A DNA stretch of 58,828 nucleotides. Origin: Chitinispirillaceae bacterium. GTDB taxonomy: Bacteria; Fibrobacterota; Chitinivibrionia; Chitinivibrionales; Chitinispirillaceae. The translations under genes were made by a program, and so were the position numbers. Below are positions 29,207 through 38,161 of this stretch, piece after piece. The notes beneath the pieces are model-generated. The model ran no database searches. It had not been told where the DNA came from and saw nothing but the letters and a program-made list of their open reading frames with translations. How positions within the stretch are numbered: position 1 is the stretch's first letter; every line of letters begins with the position of its first letter. The stretch spans positions 1 to 58,828 of the forward strand of contig JAFGDP010000026.1 in assembly GCA_016932075.1 (NCBI GenBank). Direction: 5' to 3'.

Positions 29207-30628
29207 ATGGACGCGCTGCCAAACCTCAACCATATTTCCCACAGCGACCTTCCCGCTTTTTTCAGGGAGGTCTTTTCCGTTTTCCAGGCCCGGCCCGATC
29301 ACGATCCGGAACAATTCGACAACGGATTCATAGCGGAGATCGCCGAGTTCGAAGCGCTGGTCAACGAGTCGGTCGCGACAGACCAGGACAGGGAGATCAT
29401 CCGGCTCGATGGCGAGTGGTATGCTAAATTCGATGCCGTTGCGGAACAGATCCACGATACCATGACCGCGAGGATGGACGATCCGGGCCATGTACTCTTT
29501 GACCTTGATCTCAAATGGGACACGGCGATGCAACAGATGCCTGAATATCAGGCATGCAATAAACTGCTCGTGCCGCTGCCGGACGATCCGGAACGGGGCA
29601 CCCTGTATCGGGGATACTCCTGCGGCCAGGAGTGGCCCGCGGATGCAATGGCGGAATTCATTGCGCGGCAGCGCGACCCCTCCCTGCGGCCGCACGCCCT
29701 GAAAGCCGGGGTCGCCCATCTTATTGACGCGCTCATCGCGGCTGACGACCGGCTGCATGCGGCATTGTCTGCGCCGGGCGCCACCATCACCCGCGAGCGG
29801 CTCGACGAAATCAGGAAAAACCGGGAGACTATCGTCAACAGTCTGCATCTCATGTTCTACCGCATTCCGCAATACAGGGAGCGACACAAGAAACCGAAAA
29901 GGTTCCTTGCTCATGAGGTATTCAAGGACCGCCTCATGCTCCAGCAGGAACAGAGCCTGTACGAGGAGTTTTCCTACAATGACATTTCCTATACCGCGCT
30001 CGCGAAAATCGCGCAGATCTCCAGGGACCAGATACTGAAAAACGACGCCGTCAATGAAAAGATCAAGAACAATTTTCAAAAAGAGCTTTCGGAGTACCTG
30101 TCGCTCCTGAGGGAATTCGAATCGGGCCTCTCATGGCGTGACCTTGACGATGTTGAAACCGCGCGGCTCAGGGACATGGAGCGCCTGCTTCTCTCGGTCA
30201 CCTCGCATTTCGGCTGCATCGGTGCTGACAGCAAGGAGGTGTGGGCGCGGCACGAGGCGTCGGACGAGTACAAGGCGGTGAACGCCCTGTTCGAAGACCT
30301 TGACCTGCAGTGGTTCGAATGCATGGAGCTGTTTTTCCGCGGCCAGGTCACCAGGCCTGAACTGCACCTTGAAATCATCGACTCCTGGGACAACCCCGAG
30401 CACCGGGAACAGCTCAAGCAGCTCAACTGCCTGGACCTGTACGAAGAGTGCAAGGCTCACGAAGCGCGATCCGGACTGCTCGCTGAAAAGGTCGGCGGCG
30501 CCAACCCGAACACAAACCTTGACGACTTACGCGAATCCCGTTTCCAGCTCTGCCTGCTGCTCAATATCGCGGAGAGCCAGATGAAGAAGAAACCGGATGA
30601 AAAAAAACCGCCCCATGACCGGGAATAG
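29207..30628 (+). CDS. Unrecognised soluble acidic protein
   Basis: The product has 473 residues, is predicted to be mostly helical, is rich in Glu/Asp/Leu and has no signal peptide. I do not recognise it. Two segments look related: VLFDLDLKWDTAMQQM near residue 97 and ALFEDLDLQWFECMEL near 365, which suggests an internal duplication. It is divergent from the alkaline phosphatase operon and convergent with the next secreted protein gene. The full-length open frame and codon use support a real gene. Confidence 0.75.
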   Translation: MDALPNLNHISHSDLPAFFREVFSVFQARPDHDPEQFDNGFIAEIAEFEALVNESVATDQDREIIRLDGEWYAKFDAVAEQIHDTMTARMDDPGHVLFDLDLKWDTAMQQMPEYQACNKLLVPLPDDPERGTLYRGYSCGQEWPADAMAEFIARQRDPSLRPHALKAGVAHLIDALIAADDRLHAALSAPGATITRERLDEIRKNRETIVNSLHLMFYRIPQYRERHKKPKRFLAHEVFKDRLMLQQEQSLYEEFSYNDISYTALAKIAQISRDQILKNDAVNEKIKNNFQKELSEYLSLLREFESGLSWRDLDDVETARLRDMERLLLSVTSHFGCIGADSKEVWARHEASDEYKAVNALFEDLDLQWFECMELFFRGQVTRPELHLEIIDSWDNPEHREQLKQLNCLDLYEECKAHEARSGLLAEKVGGANPNTNLDDLRESRFQLCLLLNIAESQMKKKPDEKKPPHDRE

Positions 30629-30679
30629 ACGGCACGGTTTCTCATGGCGGGCGCTCCCGTGCTGCAACTATCGTTGCGT

Positions 30680-31993
30680 TTATTGCGCGAAACAAATCAC
30701 CCCGCGCCGCATCACTATTCCGCGGATGATGCAATCGTACAAATAGATCCCTTTTGCTTCAAGCCTGAACCTTGCCTGTCCTGAAGCGGCAGGTATCTGT
30801 GTATGCACTTTTCCCGAGGCGGTGTATACCGTAATCGTTGCGAATGACAGCATGCTTCCTTCGAGCCGGATGCGGACATCGCCGTTGCGGCTGAAGATCG
30901 GCTTTGCCTGTACCGCTCCTCCTTTTTGCGCAGAGTGCGCAGCAATACCCGCAGGAATGTCATAGATATACACGCCCTTTGCAGTACCTGCAAGCAGCGC
31001 GCCGCTTATGACGTCCGCGGGTGTGCCGCGTGGCGCAAGACATAAGGGCGGCGCCGGAATAGAGCCGATCTCTGCCCACGTTTGCGCACGGCCATTGTTG
31101 GCGTACACGCCGCTGTCGCACGCTGCAACAAGTATATCCGAAAAAATCATGTTCGGAACCGTTATAACATCATTTATCGGCAGCTTGCCGGGACCCGGGA
31201 GCAGGGCCGAGGTTTGGCTGGAAGGATTATACAAAAGAATGCCGGCGTCCCTGGTCCCGACCACAAGCAGCTCTGGCCCGCCCTCCTCAAACGAGCCCTG
31301 CGCCAGGGCCGTGACATCGAGCTTTCGGAGCGTGTGAAATATCAATGAGTCCATATCCAGTTCCAGGAGGCTTCCCTGTCCCGGTTCAGGGCTTTTATCA
31401 TACCCGCCGGCAAAGACAGAATACGCAGATGAGACAGACCCGCTAAAAATGAGAATATCGCTGCAGTACGGCATTTCAACCCCGAACGGATACTCAGGAA
31501 CCGTAATAGGCCTCATGTCAAGCAACGTGTCATTGCCGATCATGCCCACGCTGACAATGTTGCGGCCGCCAACAAAGAGCCTGGCGATTGCCATGGCGTT
31601 GTTGATTACCATGGCGGCCGGCTCGAGAAAATAGTGCTGGAACCGCATTTGATAAAATGGCGGTCCCTTGAGGATTTTTTTTCCCATATACACGGCGTCA
31701 GACCGCGACCCATTGCCGGCGCCGACAAATATCATATCATTTGAGAGTCGGGCGATCGAGGTTACCGGAAGCGCAAGGTCAAAGTCAAACCAGCCCGAAT
31801 TCCAGTACACCGACATTCCTTTGCTTGTTCCCACAAGAATCATACTGGTGTCATCCGCCAGAATGCAGTTGATGCTCCGGTCCTCAAGACCCAGAAGACG
31901 CCAGCGTGCGTCCTGAATCGGCATTGCGTAGCCGGAAAAGCAACCAAGAAAAACCATGCTCCAGATCATTTTCAAATAATAACCGGATCGCAT
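30680..31993 (-). CDS. Secreted propeller-like protein with C-terminal sorting-like domain
   Basis: The product has 437 residues. The signal peptide ends near CFSGYAMP. Repeated strands such as DDTSMILVGTSKGMSVYW and AACDSGVYANNGRAQTW suggest a beta-propeller like those of two-component sensor ectodomains. The last ~75 residues (FATITVYTASGKV ... LEAKGIYLYDC) have the profile of Por/T9SS-type C-terminal sorting domains, a strand pair then KGxYxY. GGGTGGA precedes the ATG. It is monocistronic. Confidence 0.75.
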   Translation of the reverse strand: MRSGYYLKMIWSMVFLGCFSGYAMPIQDARWRLLGLEDRSINCILADDTSMILVGTSKGMSVYWNSGWFDFDLALPVTSIARLSNDMIFVGAGNGSRSDAVYMGKKILKGPPFYQMRFQHYFLEPAAMVINNAMAIARLFVGGRNIVSVGMIGNDTLLDMRPITVPEYPFGVEMPYCSDILIFSGSVSSAYSVFAGGYDKSPEPGQGSLLELDMDSLIFHTLRKLDVTALAQGSFEEGGPELLVVGTRDAGILLYNPSSQTSALLPGPGKLPINDVITVPNMIFSDILVAACDSGVYANNGRAQTWAEIGSIPAPPLCLAPRGTPADVISGALLAGTAKGVYIYDIPAGIAAHSAQKGGAVQAKPIFSRNGDVRIRLEGSMLSFATITVYTASGKVHTQIPAASGQARFRLEAKGIYLYDCIIRGIVMRRGVICFAQ

Positions 31994-32301
31994 ATTCCAC
32001 CCCCCGCGCGGATGTTTGATGAGGTCCTTTGGTGAATCGGTACTGGCATATCGGTCTCCATCTCTCTATACTCTAAATATAGCCATCATTTGGCGCTTCT
32101 TCAACAACAGCGGGGAAAAACTGTCTCTAAAAATGAAACGACAATGAGACAGAAGGACCCGATATATGCAACCGGCGCACGGTTCAATCCACGAGACACG
32201 GATGCGTTTATTCCGTGCCGTGAAAAGCAGCGCTGCCGTTCGCCTGCGGTTTTACAATTGTCCCTGTTTTTCAGTATATGGCACTGTACGCCCGAAGTAA
32301 T
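31994..32301. other. Intergenic stretch before glycosyltransferase remnant
   Basis: No gene is supported in this stretch. A 89-codon frame at 32090-32359 lacks a ribosome site and runs out of frame across the remnant at 32302. The region may be decayed 5' sequence of the lost glycosyltransferase. Confidence 0.5.
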
Positions 32302-32603
32302 TTACCAGTCATCAGAAAGAGAAAAACATAAAAACCGGCACCACGCATACGGCCCTTAAAAACGGGTGCGCGACAATGATCATCCCGCATATTCTTGACC
32401 AGTTTGTCTGGGATACCATTATCTGCGAACAAGGTGCCGAACCAAAGGGAATACGCATAGACAGAATGACCCCGCAAAATCTTAAACCCAAAATAATGGA
32501 GCTGCTTAACAATGCATCGTATAAGAAAAAAGCAAAGGAACTGGCCGCGCAGATGAACAAGGAAAATTTCAAGGAAGAATTATTGAACGTACTGCTGGAG
32601 TGA
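32302..32603 (+). pseudogene. 3' remnant of a UGT/MGT-type glycosyltransferase
   Basis: The open frame reads GTTHTALKNGCATMIIPHIL, then DQFVWD, then GAEPKGIRIDRMT and a helical tail, ending at TGA 32601-32603. In glycosyltransferase family 1 (UGT/MGT type) the sugar-nucleotide signature ends in GTTxxAL..G.P...P...DQ.(F)W and is followed by this same C-terminal helix. Here the HHGG part is lost (IKTGTTHTAL) and an in-frame TAA closes the frame just upstream at about 32299. Only about 100 of the ~400 codons remain. The stop overlaps sequence just before the serpin ribosome site. Confidence 0.75.
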
Positions 32604-32626
32604 AATACAGCGAGAAGGAGTTACCC

Positions 32627-33931
32627 ATGCTAGAAAAAAACCGTCAAAATAGAACCGTGTCAAAAACCGCATTATCCCTTGTTTCTGTACTGCTGTTTAT
32701 GTCCAGCTGCGCGACCAAGCAGGACGAGGCTCGGGACAGCAGCCGTAATCTGGACAACACCACCGCCAGCTTTATTTACAACGCGATCCCTCGAAACGAC
32801 AACGCAAGGATCTCCCCCCAGTACAGCACCGCCATCAATACGTTCTCTGTTACTTTATTACGAACGGTATATGCGACCGGTGCTTTTTCCGGCAAAAACC
32901 TGATCCTGAGCCCTTTCAGCGTGAGCCGCAACCTGGCCGTCATAGCCGAAGGAACTGTCGGCGAGTCAAAACAGGAGCTGCTGGATGCGCTTGGAGGGCA
33001 AACAGCGCTCGATCATGCCAAAGACGCATTGAGTCAATTACTCTATGGTGACAACTCGGTTATTCTTCAATGCGCCGACGCGTTATGGATTGACTCCACC
33101 AAATACTCCCTAAAAACCGCTTTCAGGGATACGGTCACGTCAAAATATGGTGTTGAAGTCGCGGGATCGGATTTCGGCGATGTTTCCGGCACGGTCAGCG
33201 CCATAAACAACTGGATCAGCTCCAACACGAACAACTGTATCAACGAGATCATTGGCCAGAACGACATTGACCCTCTCACCGTGGCCTTTATCGCCAACGC
33301 AATCTACTTTGAGGCTGACTGGGCATCCCCCTTTGATATCACGAAAACAGAAAAACAGGATTTCTTCGCTCCAACAGGACCTGTTTCTGTGGATATGATG
33401 CAATCAAAATATCATCACGAAACGCATAAAACCGATACCTGCGAAAACGTGAAACTGTATTACGGAACCGACGAAAAGAATTTCTTTTATCTGGACCTAT
33501 ACATGCCGACCGCGATCACGGTCAGCGCATTTTTGGAAACCCACTGCCTCGCCGCGCTCGGCGGCAAGCATGCGACAACCCCCGGCTGCCTTAAAATGCC
33601 CAAATTCTTCTTTACCACGGAGGTCGAGTTGATCCCCATGCTCAAGGAACTGGGAATACAGGGGATTTTCGATCCAGCCAAAGGCGAAATGACGGAAATG
33701 ATCAACGGTTCCGCTCCGGACTTGCATATCAATAAAGTCAAGCACAAAGCAGGGATCAAGACCGATGAGGAAGGCACCAAAGCCTATGCCGCGACCGTGG
33801 CACGGGCAGGTCTTACCGGAATTGACCCGTCTCCCGACGTGGTTATCGACAAACCCTTTGTCTACTTTATCCGCGCAGGGGAAAACGGCCTTGTGCTGTT
33901 TGCCGGGGTGGTGAATGATCCAAGTGAGTGA
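32627..33931 (+). CDS. Serpin-family protease inhibitor lipoprotein
   Basis: The product has 434 residues. A signal with lipobox LLFMSSC targets it to the envelope. The serpin fold follows: NLILSPFSVSRNLAVIAEGT near the start, FIANAIYFEADW in the middle and IDKPFVYFIR near the end. The hinge of the reactive loop (DEEGTKAYAAT) has the small residues expected of an inhibitory serpin, which traps proteases by loop insertion. The P1 residue lies around the LT/GI positions that follow and cannot be fixed by eye. The start at 32627 has AAGGAG six bases upstream. A GTG at 32600 is unlikely. Confidence 0.95.
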   Translation: MLEKNRQNRTVSKTALSLVSVLLFMSSCATKQDEARDSSRNLDNTTASFIYNAIPRNDNARISPQYSTAINTFSVTLLRTVYATGAFSGKNLILSPFSVSRNLAVIAEGTVGESKQELLDALGGQTALDHAKDALSQLLYGDNSVILQCADALWIDSTKYSLKTAFRDTVTSKYGVEVAGSDFGDVSGTVSAINNWISSNTNNCINEIIGQNDIDPLTVAFIANAIYFEADWASPFDITKTEKQDFFAPTGPVSVDMMQSKYHHETHKTDTCENVKLYYGTDEKNFFYLDLYMPTAITVSAFLETHCLAALGGKHATTPGCLKMPKFFFTTEVELIPMLKELGIQGIFDPAKGEMTEMINGSAPDLHINKVKHKAGIKTDEEGTKAYAATVARAGLTGIDPSPDVVIDKPFVYFIRAGENGLVLFAGVVNDPSE

Positions 33932-33972
33932 GGGGGGATAGTCGTTATTGATAAGAAATAACAATCACCCCT
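33931..33972. terminator. Possible convergent terminator after serpin
   Basis: AGGGG...GTTATT / AATAAC...CCCCT can fold into a stem between the converging serpin and ferredoxin genes. There is no T-run on either side, so the call is weak. Confidence 0.35.
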
Positions 33973-34022
33973 GATGCCCGCGCTCCTGCAAAACCGGCGC
34001 ACGGAGGCAAACCAGAGCCGCG

Positions 34023-34232
34023 CTAATCTTCCTTTATCACGGTAATGGCCCCGGGTTCAGGACATACGAAAAAACAGATGCCGCAGGCGGTGCATCGCTC
34101 CGATTTGAACTCAGCGGCAAGGTACCCCATGGTGTTCAAGGTCGTGCCCCTGACAATACACTTCTGCGGGCAATGGTCCACGCACAGGTAGCACGCCTTG
34201 CACTCGTCCCGGTTGATGATGATATGGTTCAT
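34023..34232 (-). CDS. KorD-like 2x[4Fe-4S] ferredoxin
   Basis: The product is a 69-residue protein with two full cluster motifs, CKACYLCVDHCP and CTACGICFFVCP. The spacing and the LNTMGYLAAEF linker match the delta subunit of 2-oxoglutarate:ferredoxin oxidoreductase (KorD). No korA, korB or korC gene is adjacent. It is the last gene of the NuoE/F/G-like operon and would serve as its electron carrier. The ATG at 34232 lacks a clear ribosome site. A longer frame from 34349 would overlap the previous gene and give an alanine-rich leader with no match. Confidence 0.85.
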   Translation of the reverse strand: MNHIIINRDECKACYLCVDHCPQKCIVRGTTLNTMGYLAAEFKSERCTACGICFFVCPEPGAITVIKED

Positions 34233-34276
34233 GGGTACTGACGCGGCCGCCGTCGCGGCCGCTTTTGCGGCGACAG

Positions 34277-34822
34277 CTACAGTTCGAGCACCTTGTTGAC
34301 CACCAGGCCTCCCGAGCACAGGGGAAAGCACGCTTCGCAGTAGGCGCACTCATCCTTGCCGCCCGGAATAAACGCCAGCTTCCGGTCAATGCCCCTGCCC
34401 TTGAAATACAGGACGTTCTTTTTCTTTACTTCGGCGCAATACCGCAGGCACAGGCCGCACAGGCTGCACTCGGTCTCCTGAGTGGTGAAGCGCGATGAGA
34501 AAACGCCAAGTTCTTCCCCGAGGGAATGGGTGGAAGGCCAGGTCAGCTCCAGGATCATCCTGCGGATCTTCTGTATCCGTTCGGTACTGGTCTTGACGAT
34601 GAGCCCTTCCTGCACCGGATACACGCACGACGCGACGAGCCGGGTCCGCCCCCCTCTGGTGATCTCCACCATGCACATCCGGCATACGCCCTGCGGCTTC
34701 AGTTTCTCGTTGTGACACAACGTGGGGATACGGATGCCGCTGGCGGTTGCCGCCTCCAGGATGGTCGTCCCTTCCGGTGCCGTTACGGTTTTCCCATCAA
34801 TCTCCAGCGTGATATCGTTCAT
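34277..34822 (-). CDS. NuoG N-terminal-like iron-sulfur protein
   Basis: The product has 181 residues. An N-terminal [2Fe-2S] ferredoxin domain has Cys in CHNEKLKPQGVCRMC plus a later Cys (SCVYP). Two 4Fe-4S motifs follow: CSLCGLCLRYC near 115 and CAYCEACFPLC near 155. This is the electron-wire part found at the front of NuoG and of FeFe hydrogenases (HndD/HydA), but the catalytic H-cluster domain is absent. It lies 35 bases after NuoF-like and would pass electrons between it and the ferredoxin. Confidence 0.88.
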   Translation of the reverse strand: MNDITLEIDGKTVTAPEGTTILEAATASGIRIPTLCHNEKLKPQGVCRMCMVEITRGGRTRLVASCVYPVQEGLIVKTSTERIQKIRRMILELTWPSTHSLGEELGVFSSRFTTQETECSLCGLCLRYCAEVKKKNVLYFKGRGIDRKLAFIPGGKDECAYCEACFPLCSGGLVVNKVLEL

Positions 34823-34857
34823 GGCGAGCGCTCCTTTTCACAAAAGGTACGTTGAGG

Positions 34858-36744
34858 TTATGCAACGGCCGCGATTTCAGCCTTTGGTACTTTTCTCACT
34901 GCGCCGGTCTTTTTCGGGCAGGCAAGGAGGCAGGCGCCGCATTTGATGCACCGCTCCTGATCGATGACGTACTTTTTATTGTCGGTCTTGCTGATCGCGC
35001 CTGCAGGACAGCTTTTGGCGCACAAGCCGCACCCCTTGCACCGCTCCTCGTCGATCCGGTATTCGATGAGCGCGGTGCACACGCAGGCCGGGCACCGTTT
35101 TTCACGAATATGCGCTTCGTATTCATGCCGGAAATACCTGATGGTGCTCATGACCGGGTTCGGGGCGGACTGTCCGAGCGCGCACAGCGATGCGTCCTTC
35201 ATGAACTCGGAAAGCTCCTCGAGCAGCTCGATATCGCCCTCCCTGCCGTTGCCGCTGGCAATGTTATTGAGGATCTTCAGCATCTGCCTGAGGCCCTCGC
35301 GGCAGGGAATGCATTTGCCGCAGGACTCGTGCGCCAGGAAATCGATGTAGTAGCGCGCGGTGTCCACCATGCAGGTCTCTTCATCCATAACGATCATGCC
35401 GCCCGAACCCATCATGGACCCTGCCTTGGCAAGCTCGTCGAAATCAACCGTCAGAAACAGAAGGTTTTTCGGCAGCACGCCTCCGGACGGACCGCCGGTC
35501 TGCACGGCCTTGAGCTTTTTGCCGTCCGGCAGTCCGCCGCCGATTTTGTAAATGATGTCCTTGAGGGTGATACCCATCGGCACTTCCACCAGGCCGGTAT
35601 TATTGACCTTGCCGACCAGGGAAAAGATCTTGGTCCCCTTGCTCGTGTCCGTACCCATGGACCGGAACCAGTCGGCGCCCCGGTGAATGATAAACGGCAC
35701 GTTCGCCCATGTTTCGACGTTATTCAGGCACGTGGGCTTGTCCCACAACCCCATGACCGAGGTATGGATGTACTTGGACCTCGGTTCGCCGACGCGGCCT
35801 TCGATGGCGCTCATGAGGGCGCTCGATTCGCCGGAAACAAACGCGCCCGCTCCCCGGTGAATGGCAACGGTAAAATCAAAGCCCGAACCCAGAATGTTCT
35901 TTCCGAGCAGGCCGTATTCGGTCGCCTGTTCAATGGCCCGCGCGGTGTTCGCCAGCGCAAGCGGATACTCTTCCCTGATGTAAAAATATCCCTCGCGCGC
36001 GCCCATGGCATACGCGCCGATGATCAGGCCTTCGAGCACGCTGTGCGGATTGCCCTCAAGGATGCTGCGGTCCATGTAGGCGCCCGGATCGCCTTCGTCG
36101 GCATTGACGATGACATACTTCGGCTCGCCGGGAGCGTTCTTCGTGGTCTCCCATTTGACGCCGGCGGGAAAGCCGCCGCCGCCCCGCCCCCTGAGGTTCG
36201 CGTCCTTGACGACCGCCATAATGCCGTCGGGCTTCATGGCCGACAGCGCCTTTGCGAGCGCCGCATACCCGTTGACGGCGAAGTAGTCTTCTATGGAGGC
36301 GGGATCGATGAGGGCGTTGTTGGCGAGCAGGATCCGCTTCTGATGCTTGTAGAACGGAATATCGTCCTGTATCGGTATCCGCTTTCCGGTTTCGCCGTCC
36401 TCGAACAGCAGACGCTCGACAAGCCCGTTACGCATGATGGTCTTTTCGATGATTTCCGGGACGTCTTCAGCTTTCACGTCCAGGTAGCAGATCTTTTCGG
36501 GCAGGATCATGACGATCGGGCCCCGCTCGCAGAAACCGTGGCAGCCCGAACGTTTCAGCTGTACGGCGGGATACAGCTCCCGCCGTTTGATCTCTTCGTC
36601 GAACGCGTTGGCCACGTCGTTCGAGCCGTAGGCCGCGCACCCGGTGCCGGCGCACACGGTAATGGTTTTTTTTATGGAAAGCCTTCTCGAAAGAAGTTTT
36701 TCGACGAGCATGGAAAGGTCATGGGGTGACGTTATTTTCGGCAT
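34858..36744 (-). CDS. NuoF/HndC-like NAD(P)H-binding flavoprotein
   Basis: The product has 628 residues. An N-terminal thioredoxin-like [2Fe-2S] domain (CAGTGCAAYG, SGCHGFCERGP) is followed by the NuoF FMN/NADH core (LRGRGGGGFPAG near 182, NADEGDPGAYMDR, GAGAFVSGESSAL). The 4Fe-4S site ESCGKCIPCREG is near 470. The C-terminal ~70 residues carry two ferredoxin clusters (CKGCGLCAKSCP and CIKCGACLLACP). This domain order is that of HndC/HydB in electron-bifurcating hydrogenases and NAD-dependent formate dehydrogenases. Its start overlaps the upstream fusion by 13 bases. It oxidises or reduces NAD(P)H with FMN. Confidence 0.95.
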   Translation of the reverse strand: MPKITSPHDLSMLVEKLLSRRLSIKKTITVCAGTGCAAYGSNDVANAFDEEIKRRELYPAVQLKRSGCHGFCERGPIVMILPEKICYLDVKAEDVPEIIEKTIMRNGLVERLLFEDGETGKRIPIQDDIPFYKHQKRILLANNALIDPASIEDYFAVNGYAALAKALSAMKPDGIMAVVKDANLRGRGGGGFPAGVKWETTKNAPGEPKYVIVNADEGDPGAYMDRSILEGNPHSVLEGLIIGAYAMGAREGYFYIREEYPLALANTARAIEQATEYGLLGKNILGSGFDFTVAIHRGAGAFVSGESSALMSAIEGRVGEPRSKYIHTSVMGLWDKPTCLNNVETWANVPFIIHRGADWFRSMGTDTSKGTKIFSLVGKVNNTGLVEVPMGITLKDIIYKIGGGLPDGKKLKAVQTGGPSGGVLPKNLLFLTVDFDELAKAGSMMGSGGMIVMDEETCMVDTARYYIDFLAHESCGKCIPCREGLRQMLKILNNIASGNGREGDIELLEELSEFMKDASLCALGQSAPNPVMSTIRYFRHEYEAHIREKRCPACVCTALIEYRIDEERCKGCGLCAKSCPAGAISKTDNKKYVIDQERCIKCGACLLACPKKTGAVRKVPKAEIAAVA

Positions 36745-37868
36745 GTCGGCGTCTCCTTTTGTTTGCAGCGATCGAACAGTTGTTTCAGCTCATCCATTGA
36801 CGGGTTGCTGTAATAGGTATCGTCGATTTTCACCACGGGCGCGAGGGCGCAGCACCCCAGGCAGTGCACGGACTTCAGGGTGAACCGCTGCTCCGCGTCC
36901 GTCTCGCCGGGCTTGATGCCGAGCAACGCGGAAATCCGCTCCATCAATTCCGACGAACCCTTGACGTGGCACGCCGTGCCGTCGCAGATTTGAATCACAT
37001 GCTCGCCGATCGGGTCAAGGTGCAGCACCTCGTAGAAATTCGCGAGGGCGTACAGGCGGGCCACCGGGACATTGAGCCTGGCCGCGATCCAGTTCAGCAC
37101 ATGCCGGGGAAGCCATCTGAGTTCGCCCTGCACATCGAGCAGTATCTGAATGAGGGCGCTCTTCCGGTAGTCGTGTTTTTTAATGATGTCATCGGCGGCA
37201 TGGAATTGATGCACGGTCTCTCGTATCACTTTTTCCTTTTGCTTGATCTGCCCCAGGCTTTCGGTATGGTACCGCGCTTCGGCCTCAAGGTATTTCAGCT
37301 CGCCGTAAAAATTCCGGTCGTCCTCGCCCAGGGCGCAATAGTCGCCCAGCGCCTCGAGCCCCCGCAGCAGGATGTCCTGCCTTTCCGCGGCGTCACTCTT
37401 TTGTGCAACCGCTTCCCCGGCAGCCTTGCCGCGCGCGCCGCTTTGTTTGCCCGAGACGCCGCTCCGTTGTATCCCGCGGGAAACGGTCTTGAGGAGCATT
37501 TCAGGGTCCACGGGTTTGGCCAGGAAATCAAAGGCCCCGTATTTCATCGACTCGACGGCGGACTCAATCGAGCCGTATCCGGTGACGATGATTATGGCGA
37601 TGCGGGGATCGAATGTTTTGATCTGCCGGAGCACCTCAATGCCGCTCATGCCCGGCATCTTCAGGTCCAGAAGAACGACCGCAGGCCTGCACCGTTTGAT
37701 GATCTCGATGCCGTCATGGCCGTTGTTGGCGATGACGGCCGTATGGCCTTCTTCTTCAAGCGTCTGGCGGCAGGCCTCGCACATTGATTCTTCGTCGTCA
37801 ATAACAATGACGTCGGCCCTTTGCGTATCGCCGAAACCGGGATAGGGTTCGTGCTGTGTATCGGTCAT
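36732..37868 (-). CDS. Response-regulator receiver domain fused to NuoE-like [2Fe-2S] subunit
   Basis: The product has 378 residues. Residues ~18-135 form a CheY-like receiver with the acidic pair (IDDEES), the phospho-acceptor Asp68 in [10 protein letters not shown] and the lysine in FLAKPVDP. A linker of about 90 residues follows. Residues ~235-370 form a thioredoxin-like NuoE/HndA subunit with ILLDVQGELRWLP and the [2Fe-2S] cysteines C-x4-C (CDGTAC) and C-x3-C (CLGCC). A NuoE fused to a receiver means a redox subunit that could be controlled by phosphorylation. It is the first gene of the operon, 92 bases after a sigma-54 site, next to a kinase and an NtrC-type regulator. Confidence 0.92.
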   Translation of the reverse strand: MTDTQHEPYPGFGDTQRADVIVIDDEESMCEACRQTLEEEGHTAVIANNGHDGIEIIKRCRPAVVLLDLKMPGMSGIEVLRQIKTFDPRIAIIIVTGYGSIESAVESMKYGAFDFLAKPVDPEMLLKTVSRGIQRSGVSGKQSGARGKAAGEAVAQKSDAAERQDILLRGLEALGDYCALGEDDRNFYGELKYLEAEARYHTESLGQIKQKEKVIRETVHQFHAADDIIKKHDYRKSALIQILLDVQGELRWLPRHVLNWIAARLNVPVARLYALANFYEVLHLDPIGEHVIQICDGTACHVKGSSELMERISALLGIKPGETDAEQRFTLKSVHCLGCCALAPVVKIDDTYYSNPSMDELKQLFDRCKQKETPTCRK

Positions 37869-37959
37869 CGGTGCCTCCCCTTGATAACATGCGTGTCATA
37901 CGGCCTGTTCGTTTTGTCCGCGGCCGCGGGCGGAACAGGGACAGATAGAACGGAAATCA

Positions 37960-37975
37960 CGCAAATATGCTGCCA
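37960..37975 (-). promoter_or_regulatory. Sigma-54 (RpoN) promoter for the RR-NuoE operon
   Basis: Read on the minus strand the site is TGGCAGCATATTTGCG, against consensus TGGCACG-N4-TTGCW, with GG and GC ten bases apart as required. It lies 92 bases before the RR-NuoE start. The gene immediately upstream is an NtrC-type activator, the class that drives sigma-54 promoters. Confidence 0.78.
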
Positions 37976-38161
37976 CACTAGGCGGCGAGGCCGAAATCGC
38001 TTAAACCATGGCGCATTTCAATGCCGGTGCTGCCGAATGGGATGTCTGCCGCTGACCACGGGCGGAAAAAAGACGGAAGGCCGGTACTTTTTGTAGCAAA
38101 AAATCTAACTGCCGATTAAAAAAGTATCAGGGGGAACCTCTGCCAAAAACCACCATGCGGT

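Noticed and set aside
32090..32359. 89-codon frame between the propeller protein and the serpin
   Set aside because: No ribosome site. It overlaps the glycosyltransferase remnant in a different frame.
34852..36729. 625-codon plus-strand frame opposite the NuoF-like gene
   Set aside because: It is a mirror of a strongly conserved enzyme in GC-rich DNA. It has no ribosome site, and its product is rich in Ala, Arg, Asp and His as shadows are.
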